A program made the position numbers and the translations under genes. Of a stretch of DNA of 41,829 bases, positions 20,692-28,440 are shown in pieces. The notes beneath the pieces were generated by a model. That model made no database searches, was not told the origin of the DNA, and saw only the letters and a list, made by a program, of their open reading frames with translations. The DNA comes from Burkholderiales bacterium. Its GTDB lineage: Bacteria; Pseudomonadota; Gammaproteobacteria; Burkholderiales; SG8-41. The DNA lies in the NCBI GenBank assembly GCA_019744975.1, contig JAIETP010000041.1, forward strand, positions 1 through 41,829. The letters run 5' to 3'. Every line of letters starts with the position of its first letter. Positions within the stretch are counted from its first letter, which is position 1.

Positions 20692-21467
20692 CACATTCCC
20701 GTCCCTTTGTGCACCAGCGCAAAATACCAGCGGTAAGGCAACAGTCGCAGCAGTTTCAGCCACAGCGTAAAACGCCGCGGGAAATGAATTTCAAAATTGC
20801 CGCGCGAAAAACCGGCGATGATTTCGCGCGCAGCCTCTTCAGCGCTGATAAGTGCGGGCATTTTGAAGGTATTTTTGTCGGTCAGCGGTGTTTTGACGAA
20901 ACCGGGATTGATCAGATACACCGCGATGCCGCGCGGCGCCAGATCCAGGTACAAGGTCTCCGCAAGATTGATCAACGCCGCCTTGGTCGCGCCGTACACC
21001 AGCGCCGTCGGCAATCCACCATAACCGGCGACACTGGACACGATGGCGATACCGCCGGATTTCTGCAGCAGCAGTTGCCCCACCACCGCAGGCAGCCCGT
21101 TGATCACACCGTTCAGATTGACATCGACCAGACGGCGCGCGTCAGCGGCATCGAGTTCCCAGGCCCGCACGGGGCTGTGCGAACCGGCACACCACAACAC
21201 GAGGTCAATGCCGCCCCAGGCCGCGACCACCTGCTGCAAGGCCGGCGCCACACTGGCGGCATCCGTGACATCCAGCGGCAGCACCAGCGTGTTTGCGCCA
21301 GGTGTTGCGGCAATCTTTGCCAGACTGGGCGTGCTGCGCGCCGACAAAGCCACCCGCGCGCCCTGCGCCAGCAATACACGCGCCAGTGCGGCGCCGATGC
21401 CGCTGGACGCACCGATGACCCAGACCCGCCGGTCGTGCCAGTCGCGGATGCACGGATTCAGGCCCAT
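20691..21467 (-). CDS. Short-chain dehydrogenase/reductase (light operon)
   Basis: NAD(P)-dependent oxidoreductase of the classical SDR type, 258 residues. The cofactor loop is GASSGIGAAL at about 19-28, LWCAG replaces the usual NNAG near 90, a serine lies in IVSSVAGYGG, and the catalytic pair is Y-x3-K in VYGATKAAL. The C-terminus FTLWLKLLRLLPYRWYFALV is hydrophobic and may associate with membrane, which fits a lipid-related substrate (inference). It is preceded by four 14-base repeats that carry its ribosome site. Confidence 0.9.
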   Translation of the reverse strand: MGLNPCIRDWHDRRVWVIGASSGIGAALARVLLAQGARVALSARSTPSLAKIAATPGANTLVLPLDVTDAASVAPALQQVVAAWGGIDLVLWCAGSHSPVRAWELDAADARRLVDVNLNGVINGLPAVVGQLLLQKSGGIAIVSSVAGYGGLPTALVYGATKAALINLAETLYLDLAPRGIAVYLINPGFVKTPLTDKNTFKMPALISAEEAAREIIAGFSRGNFEIHFPRRFTLWLKLLRLLPYRWYFALVHKGTGM

Positions 21468-21469
21468 GT

Positions 21470-21525
21470 ATCTGTCCTCATGTATTCGTCCTCATTCATC
21501 CGCCCTCATTCATCCGCGCTCATTT
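21470..21525 (-). repeat. Four tandem 14-base repeats carrying the SDR ribosome site
   Basis: On the plus strand ATCTGTCCTCATGT, ATTCGTCCTCATTC, ATCCGCCCTCATTC and ATCCGCGCTCATTT follow in register. On the coding (minus) strand each contains an ATGAGG- or ATGAGC-type purine motif, and the last serves as the SDR ribosome site seven bases before its ATG. The first unit read contains the DUF3833 stop. Confidence 0.75.
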
Positions 21526-22050
21526 ACGTTTGCTGAAACTCAACGTGACTTCGCCAAGGCGGACGCCGAACTTGCTCATCACCGAACGATTGAGCATCAC
21601 CCGGTCATCCATCAAATACATCCAGTCGTCAAAATCCACGGCCCAGGTCTTGCCGTCGACCTCAAGATTCATCACGTATTGCCAGCGCAGCGCATTGCCA
21701 AAAGCCTCACCCTCCGCCTCGCCGACGACGTCGGCCGCGGTACCGCGATAACGGCGCTCATCCAGCCGGGTGATGGTCCACACCCGCCGGCTGCGGCTGC
21801 CGTCGGAGTATTCGAAGTGTTCATCCAGTGTTCCGGTGTCGCCCGCCCATTTCGCGTCAATACGCACATAAAAACGTTTGACCACCCTGCCGCTGCGATC
21901 CTGGAACACCCCCCAGGCATCGATCGTGCCGTCAAAATAACGCCGCAGATCGAGCGCGGGACGCTCATCGCGATAGTCTTCCACGCTGACCGTGCCGCAG
22001 CCGGCCAATACAAACAGCATCATGGCCAATGCGGCCCGCCAGGTTTTCAT
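21520..22050 (-). CDS. DUF3833 family lipoprotein
   Basis: 176-residue predicted lipoprotein of unknown molecular function: signal MKTWRAALAMMLFVLAGCG with lipobox LAGC (Cys at residue 18), then SVEDYRDERPALDLRRYFDGTIDAWGVFQDRSG, the DUF3833 start. A lipocalin-like beta-rich body follows, ending NRSVMSKFGVRLGEVTLSFSK. ATG 22050 overlaps the MFS stop as ATGA. DUF3833 genes are commonly found with CFA-like and DUF1365 genes, as here. Confidence 0.88.
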   Translation of the reverse strand: MKTWRAALAMMLFVLAGCGTVSVEDYRDERPALDLRRYFDGTIDAWGVFQDRSGRVVKRFYVRIDAKWAGDTGTLDEHFEYSDGSRSRRVWTITRLDERRYRGTAADVVGEAEGEAFGNALRWQYVMNLEVDGKTWAVDFDDWMYLMDDRVMLNRSVMSKFGVRLGEVTLSFSKRK

Positions 22051-23375
22051 GGGGTATCTCCTGTCAGCAACGATTTCACGCGCCGGGATTCCGGCGCAGA
22101 CAGCCACAACAGCAATGCCGCCGCGAGTTTGATTACGCAGGGCAGCAGCGCATAAACCCAGGGCAGGGCGGAACCCGCACCGGCAACAACACCCGGCACA
22201 TAACCCAGCACCTGCAACAGCGGCAGCGCGACGCCGGCGGCCAGGGCCAGTGCGAGTTTTTCGAGCAAATGCCAGAGACCGAAATAAGCGCCATCGGGCC
22301 GCCCGTCCTGACCTTCATCGTCATCGATGACATCCGCCAGCATCGAGGCCGGCAAAGCCAGATCAGCGCCGAAAGCCAGTCCCGACAACACACACACCAC
22401 GGCGAATGCGACTACATCGCCGGGCCCGAGTGACCAGGCACTGATGAATGCCGCAACCGCCAGCAGCATCGCCAGCAGCCAGGCGCGGGCCTTGCCGACA
22501 TGCGCCGCAATAAGCACCCATCCCGGCATGCCGGCGGCACCCGCGATGAAGTACAACACCAGGAACAGCGCGGTCAGGTCCGGCCGCTGCAACACGTCCG
22601 CAACATAAAACAGCACCAGCGTCGCCGGAATTGCTGCGGCCACACCATTCACCAGAAAAATGACGGCAAGGCGGCGAAACCGCGGATTGTGCAAAGGCCG
22701 CAGCACATCGCGCAGGCGCAAGGTCGGGGCAAGGGCAATTGGCGCAACGTCGGTCGCCGGAACAACAGTCGCAGCAAAACGGGGCCCGGCCAGTACCGTC
22801 AGGGCAACCGCAGCGACCAGCACCAGGGCATAAAAAATGCTGAACAACTCGAGGCCCGCGGCTGCGCCATAACGTTGCGCGAGCCACTCCGGCAAGGCCG
22901 CTGCAAGCAATACCCCCGTCAATGCCGCGGCGCCGCGCGCCGCTGTGATCCGCGTGCGTTCGGCATAGTCACGTGACCAGGCACTGCCCAGCGCAAAATA
23001 ACTGATGCTGGCTGCGCTCAGCCCGAGATAGACCAGCATCAGTGACAACGCCAGCCACGATGCAAGTCCTGCGGCATCGGCCGGCGGATGAAACAACAAA
23101 AACATGCCTGCCGCGATCGCCGGCACCGACGCGACCAGCATCGCTTTACGTCCACCCCAGCGCTGCGGCACACGATCGGCCAGACACCCGAGCAGCGGAT
23201 CGCTGACGGCATCGAGCACCCGCACGGCCAGCAGCAATACGCCGATCAAGGCCAGATCGAGTCCCAATGCGGAATAAAATTTCGGCGCATGCACATACAC
23301 CGGCAGTGCTGCCGCGGCCAGCGGCAAGGCTGCAGCGGCATACGCCGCCAGCGCGCGCCTATTCAGGCCGGGCAT
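22047..23375 (-). CDS. MFS transporter, GPH (MFS_2) type
   Basis: 442-residue polytopic inner-membrane transporter with about 12 hydrophobic segments. The N-half contains LLAVRVLDAVSDPLLGCLADR, the typical GPH/MelB-type motif with an aspartate in helix 2, then RWGGRKAML as the loop 2-3 motif. A polar DDDEGQDGRPDGAYFG loop before the last helices is also GPH-like. ATG 23375 starts 17 bases inside the preceding gene. The substrate is unknown; in this gene set a lipid precursor rather than a sugar is plausible but unproven. Confidence 0.87.
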   Translation of the reverse strand: MPGLNRRALAAYAAAALPLAAAALPVYVHAPKFYSALGLDLALIGVLLLAVRVLDAVSDPLLGCLADRVPQRWGGRKAMLVASVPAIAAGMFLLFHPPADAAGLASWLALSLMLVYLGLSAASISYFALGSAWSRDYAERTRITAARGAAALTGVLLAAALPEWLAQRYGAAAGLELFSIFYALVLVAAVALTVLAGPRFAATVVPATDVAPIALAPTLRLRDVLRPLHNPRFRRLAVIFLVNGVAAAIPATLVLFYVADVLQRPDLTALFLVLYFIAGAAGMPGWVLIAAHVGKARAWLLAMLLAVAAFISAWSLGPGDVVAFAVVCVLSGLAFGADLALPASMLADVIDDDEGQDGRPDGAYFGLWHLLEKLALALAAGVALPLLQVLGYVPGVVAGAGSALPWVYALLPCVIKLAAALLLWLSAPESRRVKSLLTGDTP

Positions 23376-23892
23376 CGCGTCCGAGCAGCGCGGCGCGCAG
23401 TTCCGGCGTCTGCGTGCGTGGATCCAGCCAGATCGAAAAAAAACCCCGCGCAAACTCCGGATCTTCGATCGCGCCAAGATAGCCGGTGGCCGAATAAAAC
23501 AGCGCGCCGCGCTGCGGCACATGGACACCGATCAGCCGGCTGCCCGGAGCAACGTCGGGAAACAGCTTGCGCATCGCGGCTCCCCAGCGCGTGAGCGCGG
23601 CTTCATCACCGATGCCGAGGCGGCGCAGTTCGTCGACGCTGGTTTCCGCCAGTTGTGCGCCGGTCACGCGCCGCGCATAACGGATGTCGAGTGCGTACGG
23701 CGCCTGCGCCTGCCAGCGGCCGCTCGGCGACCACAAGGACGCGTCATAGACATGGAAACCCCACCAGCGCAACTGCCCCTCTCCAACCATGCGACAGCTC
23801 TGCAGCAGCGTGCAGGCAGCCGCCGGCAATTCCGCCACGGCGGCGGGCGCGGTGAACAGCAGCAACAGACCAAACAGAATGGTTTTATGCAT
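23359..23892 (-). CDS. Chalcone-isomerase-like periplasmic protein
   Basis: 177 residues with a signal peptide (MHKTILFGLLLLFTAPAAVA). The fold-specific pattern includes WWGFHVYDASLWSPSG, ALDIRYARRVTGAQLAETSVDELRRLG and FFSIWLDPRTQTPELRAALLG. Bacterial members of this family (chalcone_3) often bind fatty acids rather than flavonoids. ATG 23892 overlaps the upstream methyltransferase end by eight bases. A periplasmic lipid-binding role in the light operon is inference. Confidence 0.82.
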   Translation of the reverse strand: MHKTILFGLLLLFTAPAAVAELPAAACTLLQSCRMVGEGQLRWWGFHVYDASLWSPSGRWQAQAPYALDIRYARRVTGAQLAETSVDELRRLGIGDEAALTRWGAAMRKLFPDVAPGSRLIGVHVPQRGALFYSATGYLGAIEDPEFARGFFSIWLDPRTQTPELRAALLGRDARPE

Positions 23893-25096
23893 GGATCAGC
23901 AGTGCCTGGGTCACATCGGTGGCCCGCGCGCGAAAACCGGCTTCGCAATAAGCGAGGTAAAAACGCCAGGTGCGCATGAACCGCTCATCAAAACCCTGCG
24001 CCTGCACCTGCGCCGCCACGCTGTTGAAGCGTTCATGCCAGTGGCGCAGGGTTTCCGCGTAATCGAGACCGAAGTCGTGCATCTCGGCCACCGTCAGTCC
24101 CTGCGCCGCGGCCACTTCACGAAACCGGCCGGGCGAGGGCAACATGCCGCCGGGAAATATGTATTGCTGGATAAAGTCGGTGCCGCTGCGGTAACGCTCG
24201 AATTTGGCGTCGGCGATGGTGATCGACTGCACCACGGCGCGGCCACCGGGGCGCAGCCGGTCGCGCAGCGTCGAGAAATAACCCGGCCAGTAGTTTTCGC
24301 CGACGGCTTCGAACATTTCAATCGACACCAGGTGATCGAATTTACCCTCAATATCCCGGTAGTCCTGCAACCTCAATTCCACCCGATCCTGCAACCCTGC
24401 TTTGGCAATCCTTTGTTGCGCATACTCGAGCTGCGCCTGCGAAATAGTGATGCCGGTGACGCGGCAACCCGCGCGCGCGGCCTGTTCGGCAAAGCCGCCC
24501 CAGCCGCAACCCACTTCGAGGATATGCTGACCGGGACGGGCGTCGAGCGCGCGCAGGATGCGCGCGTACTTCGCGGTCTGCGCATCGGCCAGGTCACGCG
24601 TGGTGTCGCCTTCAAACAAGGCCGCCGAATAAGTCATGCCGGAATCCAGCCACAGCCGGTAAAAATCATTACCCAGGTCATAGTGGGCATGGATGTTTTT
24701 GCGGCTGCCGCTCCGGGAGTTGGGCCGCATCCAGTGACGCAAGCGGTATGCCAGCGTCGCCCACCAGCGACCGTGGATGGCCTGCTCGATGGCCTGTTCG
24801 TTCAACGCACCCAGCAGCAATAACTGCATCAGGTCGCTGGAATCTGCGCGCCCGGCAATATACGCCTCGGCCAGCCCGATATCGCCGCGGCTCAACATGT
24901 CGCCGCAGACATCCCAGTCATGCAGCGTCAGCGCAGCATGCGGGCCGGGGGTTTGGCCGGCAAAGGACAACTTCCTGCCGTCGGGACAACGCAACTCGAT
25001 GCTGCCGCAATGCAATTTCGACAGCAGCCGGAACAGCCAGCGCGCGGCAGCCGGCTCGGTTTGTGATTGGACGGGATTGCTGAGTGTGTTGTTCAT
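23885..25096 (-). CDS. Cyclopropane-fatty-acyl-phospholipid-synthase-like methyltransferase
   Basis: SAM-dependent methyltransferase of the CFA family, 403 residues from ATG 25096 (ATGA overlap with DUF1365). SAM loop VGCGWGG at 195-201, LQDYRDIEGKFD, SIEMFEAVGENYW, QQYIFPGGMLPS. Two positions differ from E. coli Cfa as I recall it: the YSCA cysteine is alanine (A158 in TYSAAL) and the histidine of HTIGS is glutamine (Q290 in VVQSIT). The MFE glutamate (E263) remains. The bicarbonate site is therefore altered, and a methylene or methyl transfer other than cyclopropanation should be considered. The frame's extension to 25324 lies inside DUF1365. Confidence 0.9.
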   Translation of the reverse strand: MNNTLSNPVQSQTEPAAARWLFRLLSKLHCGSIELRCPDGRKLSFAGQTPGPHAALTLHDWDVCGDMLSRGDIGLAEAYIAGRADSSDLMQLLLLGALNEQAIEQAIHGRWWATLAYRLRHWMRPNSRSGSRKNIHAHYDLGNDFYRLWLDSGMTYSAALFEGDTTRDLADAQTAKYARILRALDARPGQHILEVGCGWGGFAEQAARAGCRVTGITISQAQLEYAQQRIAKAGLQDRVELRLQDYRDIEGKFDHLVSIEMFEAVGENYWPGYFSTLRDRLRPGGRAVVQSITIADAKFERYRSGTDFIQQYIFPGGMLPSPGRFREVAAAQGLTVAEMHDFGLDYAETLRHWHERFNSVAAQVQAQGFDERFMRTWRFYLAYCEAGFRARATDVTQALLIHA

Positions 25097-25863
25097 CGGG
25101 TGATCTTCTCTGCCGGGGGCAGGGGTTTCGAATAAAAAGGCAGGTGCTTCAACCACAGCCGCAGCGCGTGGTAATGGATGCGCAGCATCACGCCCAGCGT
25201 CATCCAGGGATAACGGAAAAAAACGAAGGCCAGAGCCGGGGTTTGCAGCGGCGCCGCAACACCACCGACACTGGTCAGCAGCCGCGTACCACGGCCGTCG
25301 TCGTAATCGATGCGAAATGTGCAACGCGCACCGGTGTCGGTAAAACGAAAACGGTATTCACCGGTGACCGGGAAAAACGGCGAGACATGGAATACCTTGC
25401 GCGCCGTCAACCAGTCGCCGGAGCTGATCGGCCGCGCATCCGCATGGGCGACCAGATAATGGTGGTGTTCGCCGAAGGTATTGCTGACAGCGGCGACCAC
25501 CGCACGCAGCGCCCCCGCGCGGTCATGGCACAGCCAGAAACTGACGGGGTTGAAGACGTAACCGAGGACGCGCGGGAAGCTCTGCAGCCAGATCGCGCCG
25601 TTGGCGCAGTCCAGCCCGTGCTGCGCGAGTAAATCACGCAGCCACGGTTCCAGTGCACTGCCGTCGCGGGGGCCATGATCGGCATCATGAAAACTGAACA
25701 GGTTCCAGCGGTTGCGTGACATCAGCGCCGGCCAGCGCGCCGGCGGCGCATCGACACGCAGGCGCATGAAAAACACGCCATGGCGAAACGCATGTTCAAC
25801 CGGCGCGAGGCGGCGGTGCATGACCTCGCCCGTGTAAATAAGCGCGGCGGCTGTATCCGTCAT
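25093..25863 (-). CDS. DUF1365 family protein
   Basis: 256 residues beginning MTDTAAALIYTGEVMHRRLAPVEHAFRHGVFFMRL, the standard DUF1365 start. Further family features are LQSFPRVLGYVFNPVSFWLCHD, VSNTFGEHHHYLV and a late hydrophobic FFRYPWMTLGVMLRIHYHALRLWLKHLPFY. Histidine-rich patches suggest a metal or substrate site, but no reaction is established to my knowledge. It is coupled by ATGA overlaps to the oxidoreductase before it and the methyltransferase after it; this triplet is a recurring lipid-modification module. Confidence 0.92.
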   Translation of the reverse strand: MTDTAAALIYTGEVMHRRLAPVEHAFRHGVFFMRLRVDAPPARWPALMSRNRWNLFSFHDADHGPRDGSALEPWLRDLLAQHGLDCANGAIWLQSFPRVLGYVFNPVSFWLCHDRAGALRAVVAAVSNTFGEHHHYLVAHADARPISSGDWLTARKVFHVSPFFPVTGEYRFRFTDTGARCTFRIDYDDGRGTRLLTSVGGVAAPLQTPALAFVFFRYPWMTLGVMLRIHYHALRLWLKHLPFYSKPLPPAEKITR

Positions 25864-27179
25864 GCGGCAACCTTCAGCGCCGCGACCGGTGCCTGCCACG
25901 GCGCGGCGACGCCCAGTCCTGCGGCCACCGCCATGCCGGCCTTCAGGCCGTCTTCATGAAAACCATAACCGGCCCAGGCACCGCAAAACCAGGTGTTGCG
26001 CCGACCCTGCAACTGCGGCAAACGCGCCTGTGCGGCAATCCCGGCCTGGTCAAACACCGGATGGGCATAGCTGTACCGATCAATAACCGTTGCCGATCGT
26101 GGCTCATCGCCCGGGTTCAGCGTGACGATCACCGGCTGGCGAAATGGCAGCGGCTGCAGCTTGTTGATCAGATAACTGACGCCCACCGGCTGCGTCTGCC
26201 CTGCTGAGTCCTCTGCATGGTAATTCCACGCTGACCACGCCGCGCGGGACCGCGGCAGGAAGCGCTCGTCGGTGTGCAGCACCACGCGGTTGTCCTGGTA
26301 ACGAATCGCGCCCAGTACCGCGCGTTCGGCGACATCGACGTCGCCGAGCAGACGCAAGGCCTGGTCACTGTGGCAGGCCATCACAACAGCATCGAAGGTC
26401 CGCGAATCGCCGCCAGCGAGTTTTAACCTGGCACCACCCGCTTCACGCGTCACCGAAACCACGGGAGTGCCGAGATGCACATGCCCGATCTCCGCCGCGA
26501 GCCGATCCACGTAGGTTCTTGCGCCGCCAATTACGGTGCGCCATTGCGGCCGGTCGCTGACCTGCAACAAACCGTGATTGGCACAGAACGCAAAAAAAGT
26601 GCGCGCCGGGTAATCCAGCATGGTCGCCGCCGGGCACGACCAGATCGCACCCGCCATCGGCAACAGATACCAGTCGCGGAAGGCGCGGCCGTAACTCCCC
26701 GCAGCGAGGAATTCGCCGAGTGTCATCGCGAAACCGGTGCCGCCTTGCGCGATGGCGGTGGCCTGTTTATTAAAACGCAGGATGTCGGACAACATGCCCC
26801 AGAACCGTGGCCGCAGCAGGTTGCGGCGCTGGGCAAACACGGCGGCCAGATTGCTGCCGGCCCATTCGATGTTTTCGGCGGCGATACGCGCCGAAAACGA
26901 CATGTCGCTGGCGCAGGACGCAATGCCCAGGTGATCGAACAGGGCGATCAGATTGGGATAAGTGCGGTCGTTGAACACCAGAAAACCGGTATCGACCGGC
27001 GCAGTCACACCTTCCAGCGTGACATCGACGGTATGGCTGTGGCCGCCGAGGTAGTTGTTTGCCTCGAACAGGGTCACATCATGGCTACGCGACAACAGCC
27101 AGGCGGCGGAGAGCCCGGCAATGCCGGCCCCGACCACGGCAATGCGCCGGGCTGCCGGGTTATGTTGCGTCCCATTCAT
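25860..27179 (-). CDS. FAD-dependent amine-oxidase-family oxidoreductase
   Basis: 439 residues from ATG 27179, first gene of the eight-gene minus operon. The FAD Rossmann loop is IAVVGAGIAGLSAAWLL at about 13-29, ending in the acidic FEANNYLGGH; APVDTGFLVFNDRTYPN follows, and the C-terminal FAD motif is WFCGAWAGYGFHEDGLKAG. The family is often annotated as amine oxidase, but clustering with CFA-like and DUF1365 genes points to a fatty-acyl or lipid substrate (inference). The start codons of this gene and of LitR are 193 bases apart and divergent. Confidence 0.92.
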   Translation of the reverse strand: MNGTQHNPAARRIAVVGAGIAGLSAAWLLSRSHDVTLFEANNYLGGHSHTVDVTLEGVTAPVDTGFLVFNDRTYPNLIALFDHLGIASCASDMSFSARIAAENIEWAGSNLAAVFAQRRNLLRPRFWGMLSDILRFNKQATAIAQGGTGFAMTLGEFLAAGSYGRAFRDWYLLPMAGAIWSCPAATMLDYPARTFFAFCANHGLLQVSDRPQWRTVIGGARTYVDRLAAEIGHVHLGTPVVSVTREAGGARLKLAGGDSRTFDAVVMACHSDQALRLLGDVDVAERAVLGAIRYQDNRVVLHTDERFLPRSRAAWSAWNYHAEDSAGQTQPVGVSYLINKLQPLPFRQPVIVTLNPGDEPRSATVIDRYSYAHPVFDQAGIAAQARLPQLQGRRNTWFCGAWAGYGFHEDGLKAGMAVAAGLGVAAPWQAPVAALKVAA

Positions 27180-27205
27180 ACCATTGATACTCCGAAACAC
27201 GCTGA

Positions 27206-27251
27206 TTGGATGTCCATGACAGAAAGGCCGGGGGGCGGTTGTCACATCCAA
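27206..27251. promoter_or_regulatory. Candidate operator: TTGGATGT inverted repeat
   Basis: TTGGATGT at 27206-27213 and its complement ACATCCAA at 27244-27251 face each other across 30 bases in the divergent LitR promoter region. The first overlaps the perfect palindrome TGTCCATGACA (27211-27221). The position suits a regulator acting on both operons; binding by LitR is a guess. Confidence 0.4.
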
Positions 27252-27267
27252 ATTCCCCCGTGGACCG

Positions 27268-27296
27268 TTGACTTTGGGTAAACGCTAGCCAATAAT
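27268..27296 (+). promoter_or_regulatory. Promoter of the litR operon
   Basis: TTGACT (27268-27273), 17 bases, AATAAT (27291-27296). The predicted transcript start near 27303 rules out the frame's first ATG at 27295 and supports the start at 27373. Confidence 0.65.
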
Positions 27297-27372
27297 GTCT
27301 AGGTCAATGATGCCTTTAACAGGCAAAAATTCCCATTTTCAGGCTATAAAAGCCAATTCTGTCCAGGACATA

Positions 27373-28293
27373 ATGGAAACAGCCACCGTCTTGCCCGATG
27401 AGGCCCGCTACAACATTGCCGCCGTGGAGCGGGATACCGGCCTGTCCAAGGACACGCTGCGCGTGTGGGAGCGCCGTTACGGTTTTCCCACGCCGGTGCG
27501 CGACCAGCACGACGAACGTTTGTATTCGACGGACCAGCTCGAAAAACTGCGCCTGCTGCGCCTGCTGATCGACTACGGCCACCGCCCCGGAAAAATCATC
27601 AATCAAAGCAATGTCGAGCTGGCGCAACTGATTGCCTCGCGCGCGCCTGAACAAACGGCACCACCGGAAATCGCCGCCTTGCTGGAACTGCTGTTCAAAC
27701 ACGATGCCGACGGCCTGCGCAACGCATTGCTGCAAGCCCTGATGAAACAGGGGCTGCTGCGTTTTGTCACCGAAACCGTGGCCACGCTCAACCACTGGAT
27801 CGGCGAAGCCTGGCTCGCCGGAAAAATCGCGATTTTCGACGAACACCTGTACTCGGAACAGATCCAGAACATCCTGCGCAACGCGATCATCGCGCAGCCC
27901 GGCCGCGGTTCAGCGCCCCGGGTGCTGCTGACTTCGCTGCCCGGGGAAAAACACCGCATCGGCCTGTTGATGGTGGAGGCCGTGCTGGTCGCCGAAGGCG
28001 GTGCCTGCGTCGCGCTGGGCACGGAGACACCGGTGATCGACATCAAAAATGCCGCGCCCGCCTACAATGTTGATGTGGTCGCGCTGTCGTTCAGCAGCGC
28101 CTTCACCCAGAACGCCGCGCTCGCGGGGCTTGGCGAGCTGCGCGCGCTGCTCCCTGACAGCATCGAAGTGTGGGGCGGCGGCGGCGCCCTGGCGCGCGCG
28201 CGCAAGGCGCCCGCGGGTACCCTGCTGCTGCGCTCATTCGACGACATGCGTTATGCGCTCGAGCGCTGGCGCGTCGAACATGCGCAGCGCTGA
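27373..28293 (+). CDS. litR: LitR/CarH-type MerR photoregulator with B12-binding domain
   Basis: MerR-family repressor that uses adenosylcobalamin as a light sensor in the CarH/LitR family. 306 residues. The N-terminal winged helix-turn-helix is YNIAAVERDTGLSKDTLRVWERRYGF (13-38). A helical bundle has the adenosyl-pocket motif W-x9-EH (W147, E157, H158). The cobalamin-binding domain contains E192-K-H194-R-I-G197, an ExHxxG version of DxHxxG. ATG 27373 is chosen because it lies after the predicted transcript start and has AGGA upstream. Divergent operon and photolyase neighbours support a light-response role. Confidence 0.92.
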   Translation: METATVLPDEARYNIAAVERDTGLSKDTLRVWERRYGFPTPVRDQHDERLYSTDQLEKLRLLRLLIDYGHRPGKIINQSNVELAQLIASRAPEQTAPPEIAALLELLFKHDADGLRNALLQALMKQGLLRFVTETVATLNHWIGEAWLAGKIAIFDEHLYSEQIQNILRNAIIAQPGRGSAPRVLLTSLPGEKHRIGLLMVEAVLVAEGGACVALGTETPVIDIKNAAPAYNVDVVALSFSSAFTQNAALAGLGELRALLPDSIEVWGGGGALARARKAPAGTLLLRSFDDMRYALERWRVEHAQR

Positions 28294-28296
28294 ACC

Positions 28297-28437
28297 ATGC
28301 CCAGGGCCATGCGCAAATCAGAACTCCCGGAGAAAACCTGCGTGGCCTGCGGCCGGCCGATGGTCTGGCGGCGGCGCTGGGCAAAAGTCTGGGATGCCGT
28401 CAAATACTGTTCGGAACGCTGCCGGCGCAACCGCTGA
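28297..28437 (+). CDS. DUF2256 zinc-ribbon-like mini-protein
   Basis: 46-residue protein between litR and the photolyase gene: MPRAMRKSELPEKTCVACG, then RPMVWRRRWAKVWDAVKYCSERCRRNR. Four cysteines (C15, C18, C38, C42) in two CxxC/CxxxC pairs suggest a zinc site. The CGRPM-W-RR-W and KYCSxRCR pattern is that of DUF2256, which is regularly found next to cryptochrome/photolyase genes. It starts three bases after the litR stop and ends three bases before the next ATG. Function unknown. Confidence 0.9.
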   Translation: MPRAMRKSELPEKTCVACGRPMVWRRRWAKVWDAVKYCSERCRRNR

Positions 28438-28440
28438 ACC

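Noticed and set aside
25097-25324. 76-residue N-terminal extension of the CFA-like gene
   Set aside because: Lies inside DUF1365, has no family similarity, and the ATGA overlap at 25096 explains the start.
27295-27372. 26-residue N-terminal extension of LitR
   Set aside because: Its ATG falls at the -10 box of the predicted promoter, before the transcript start.
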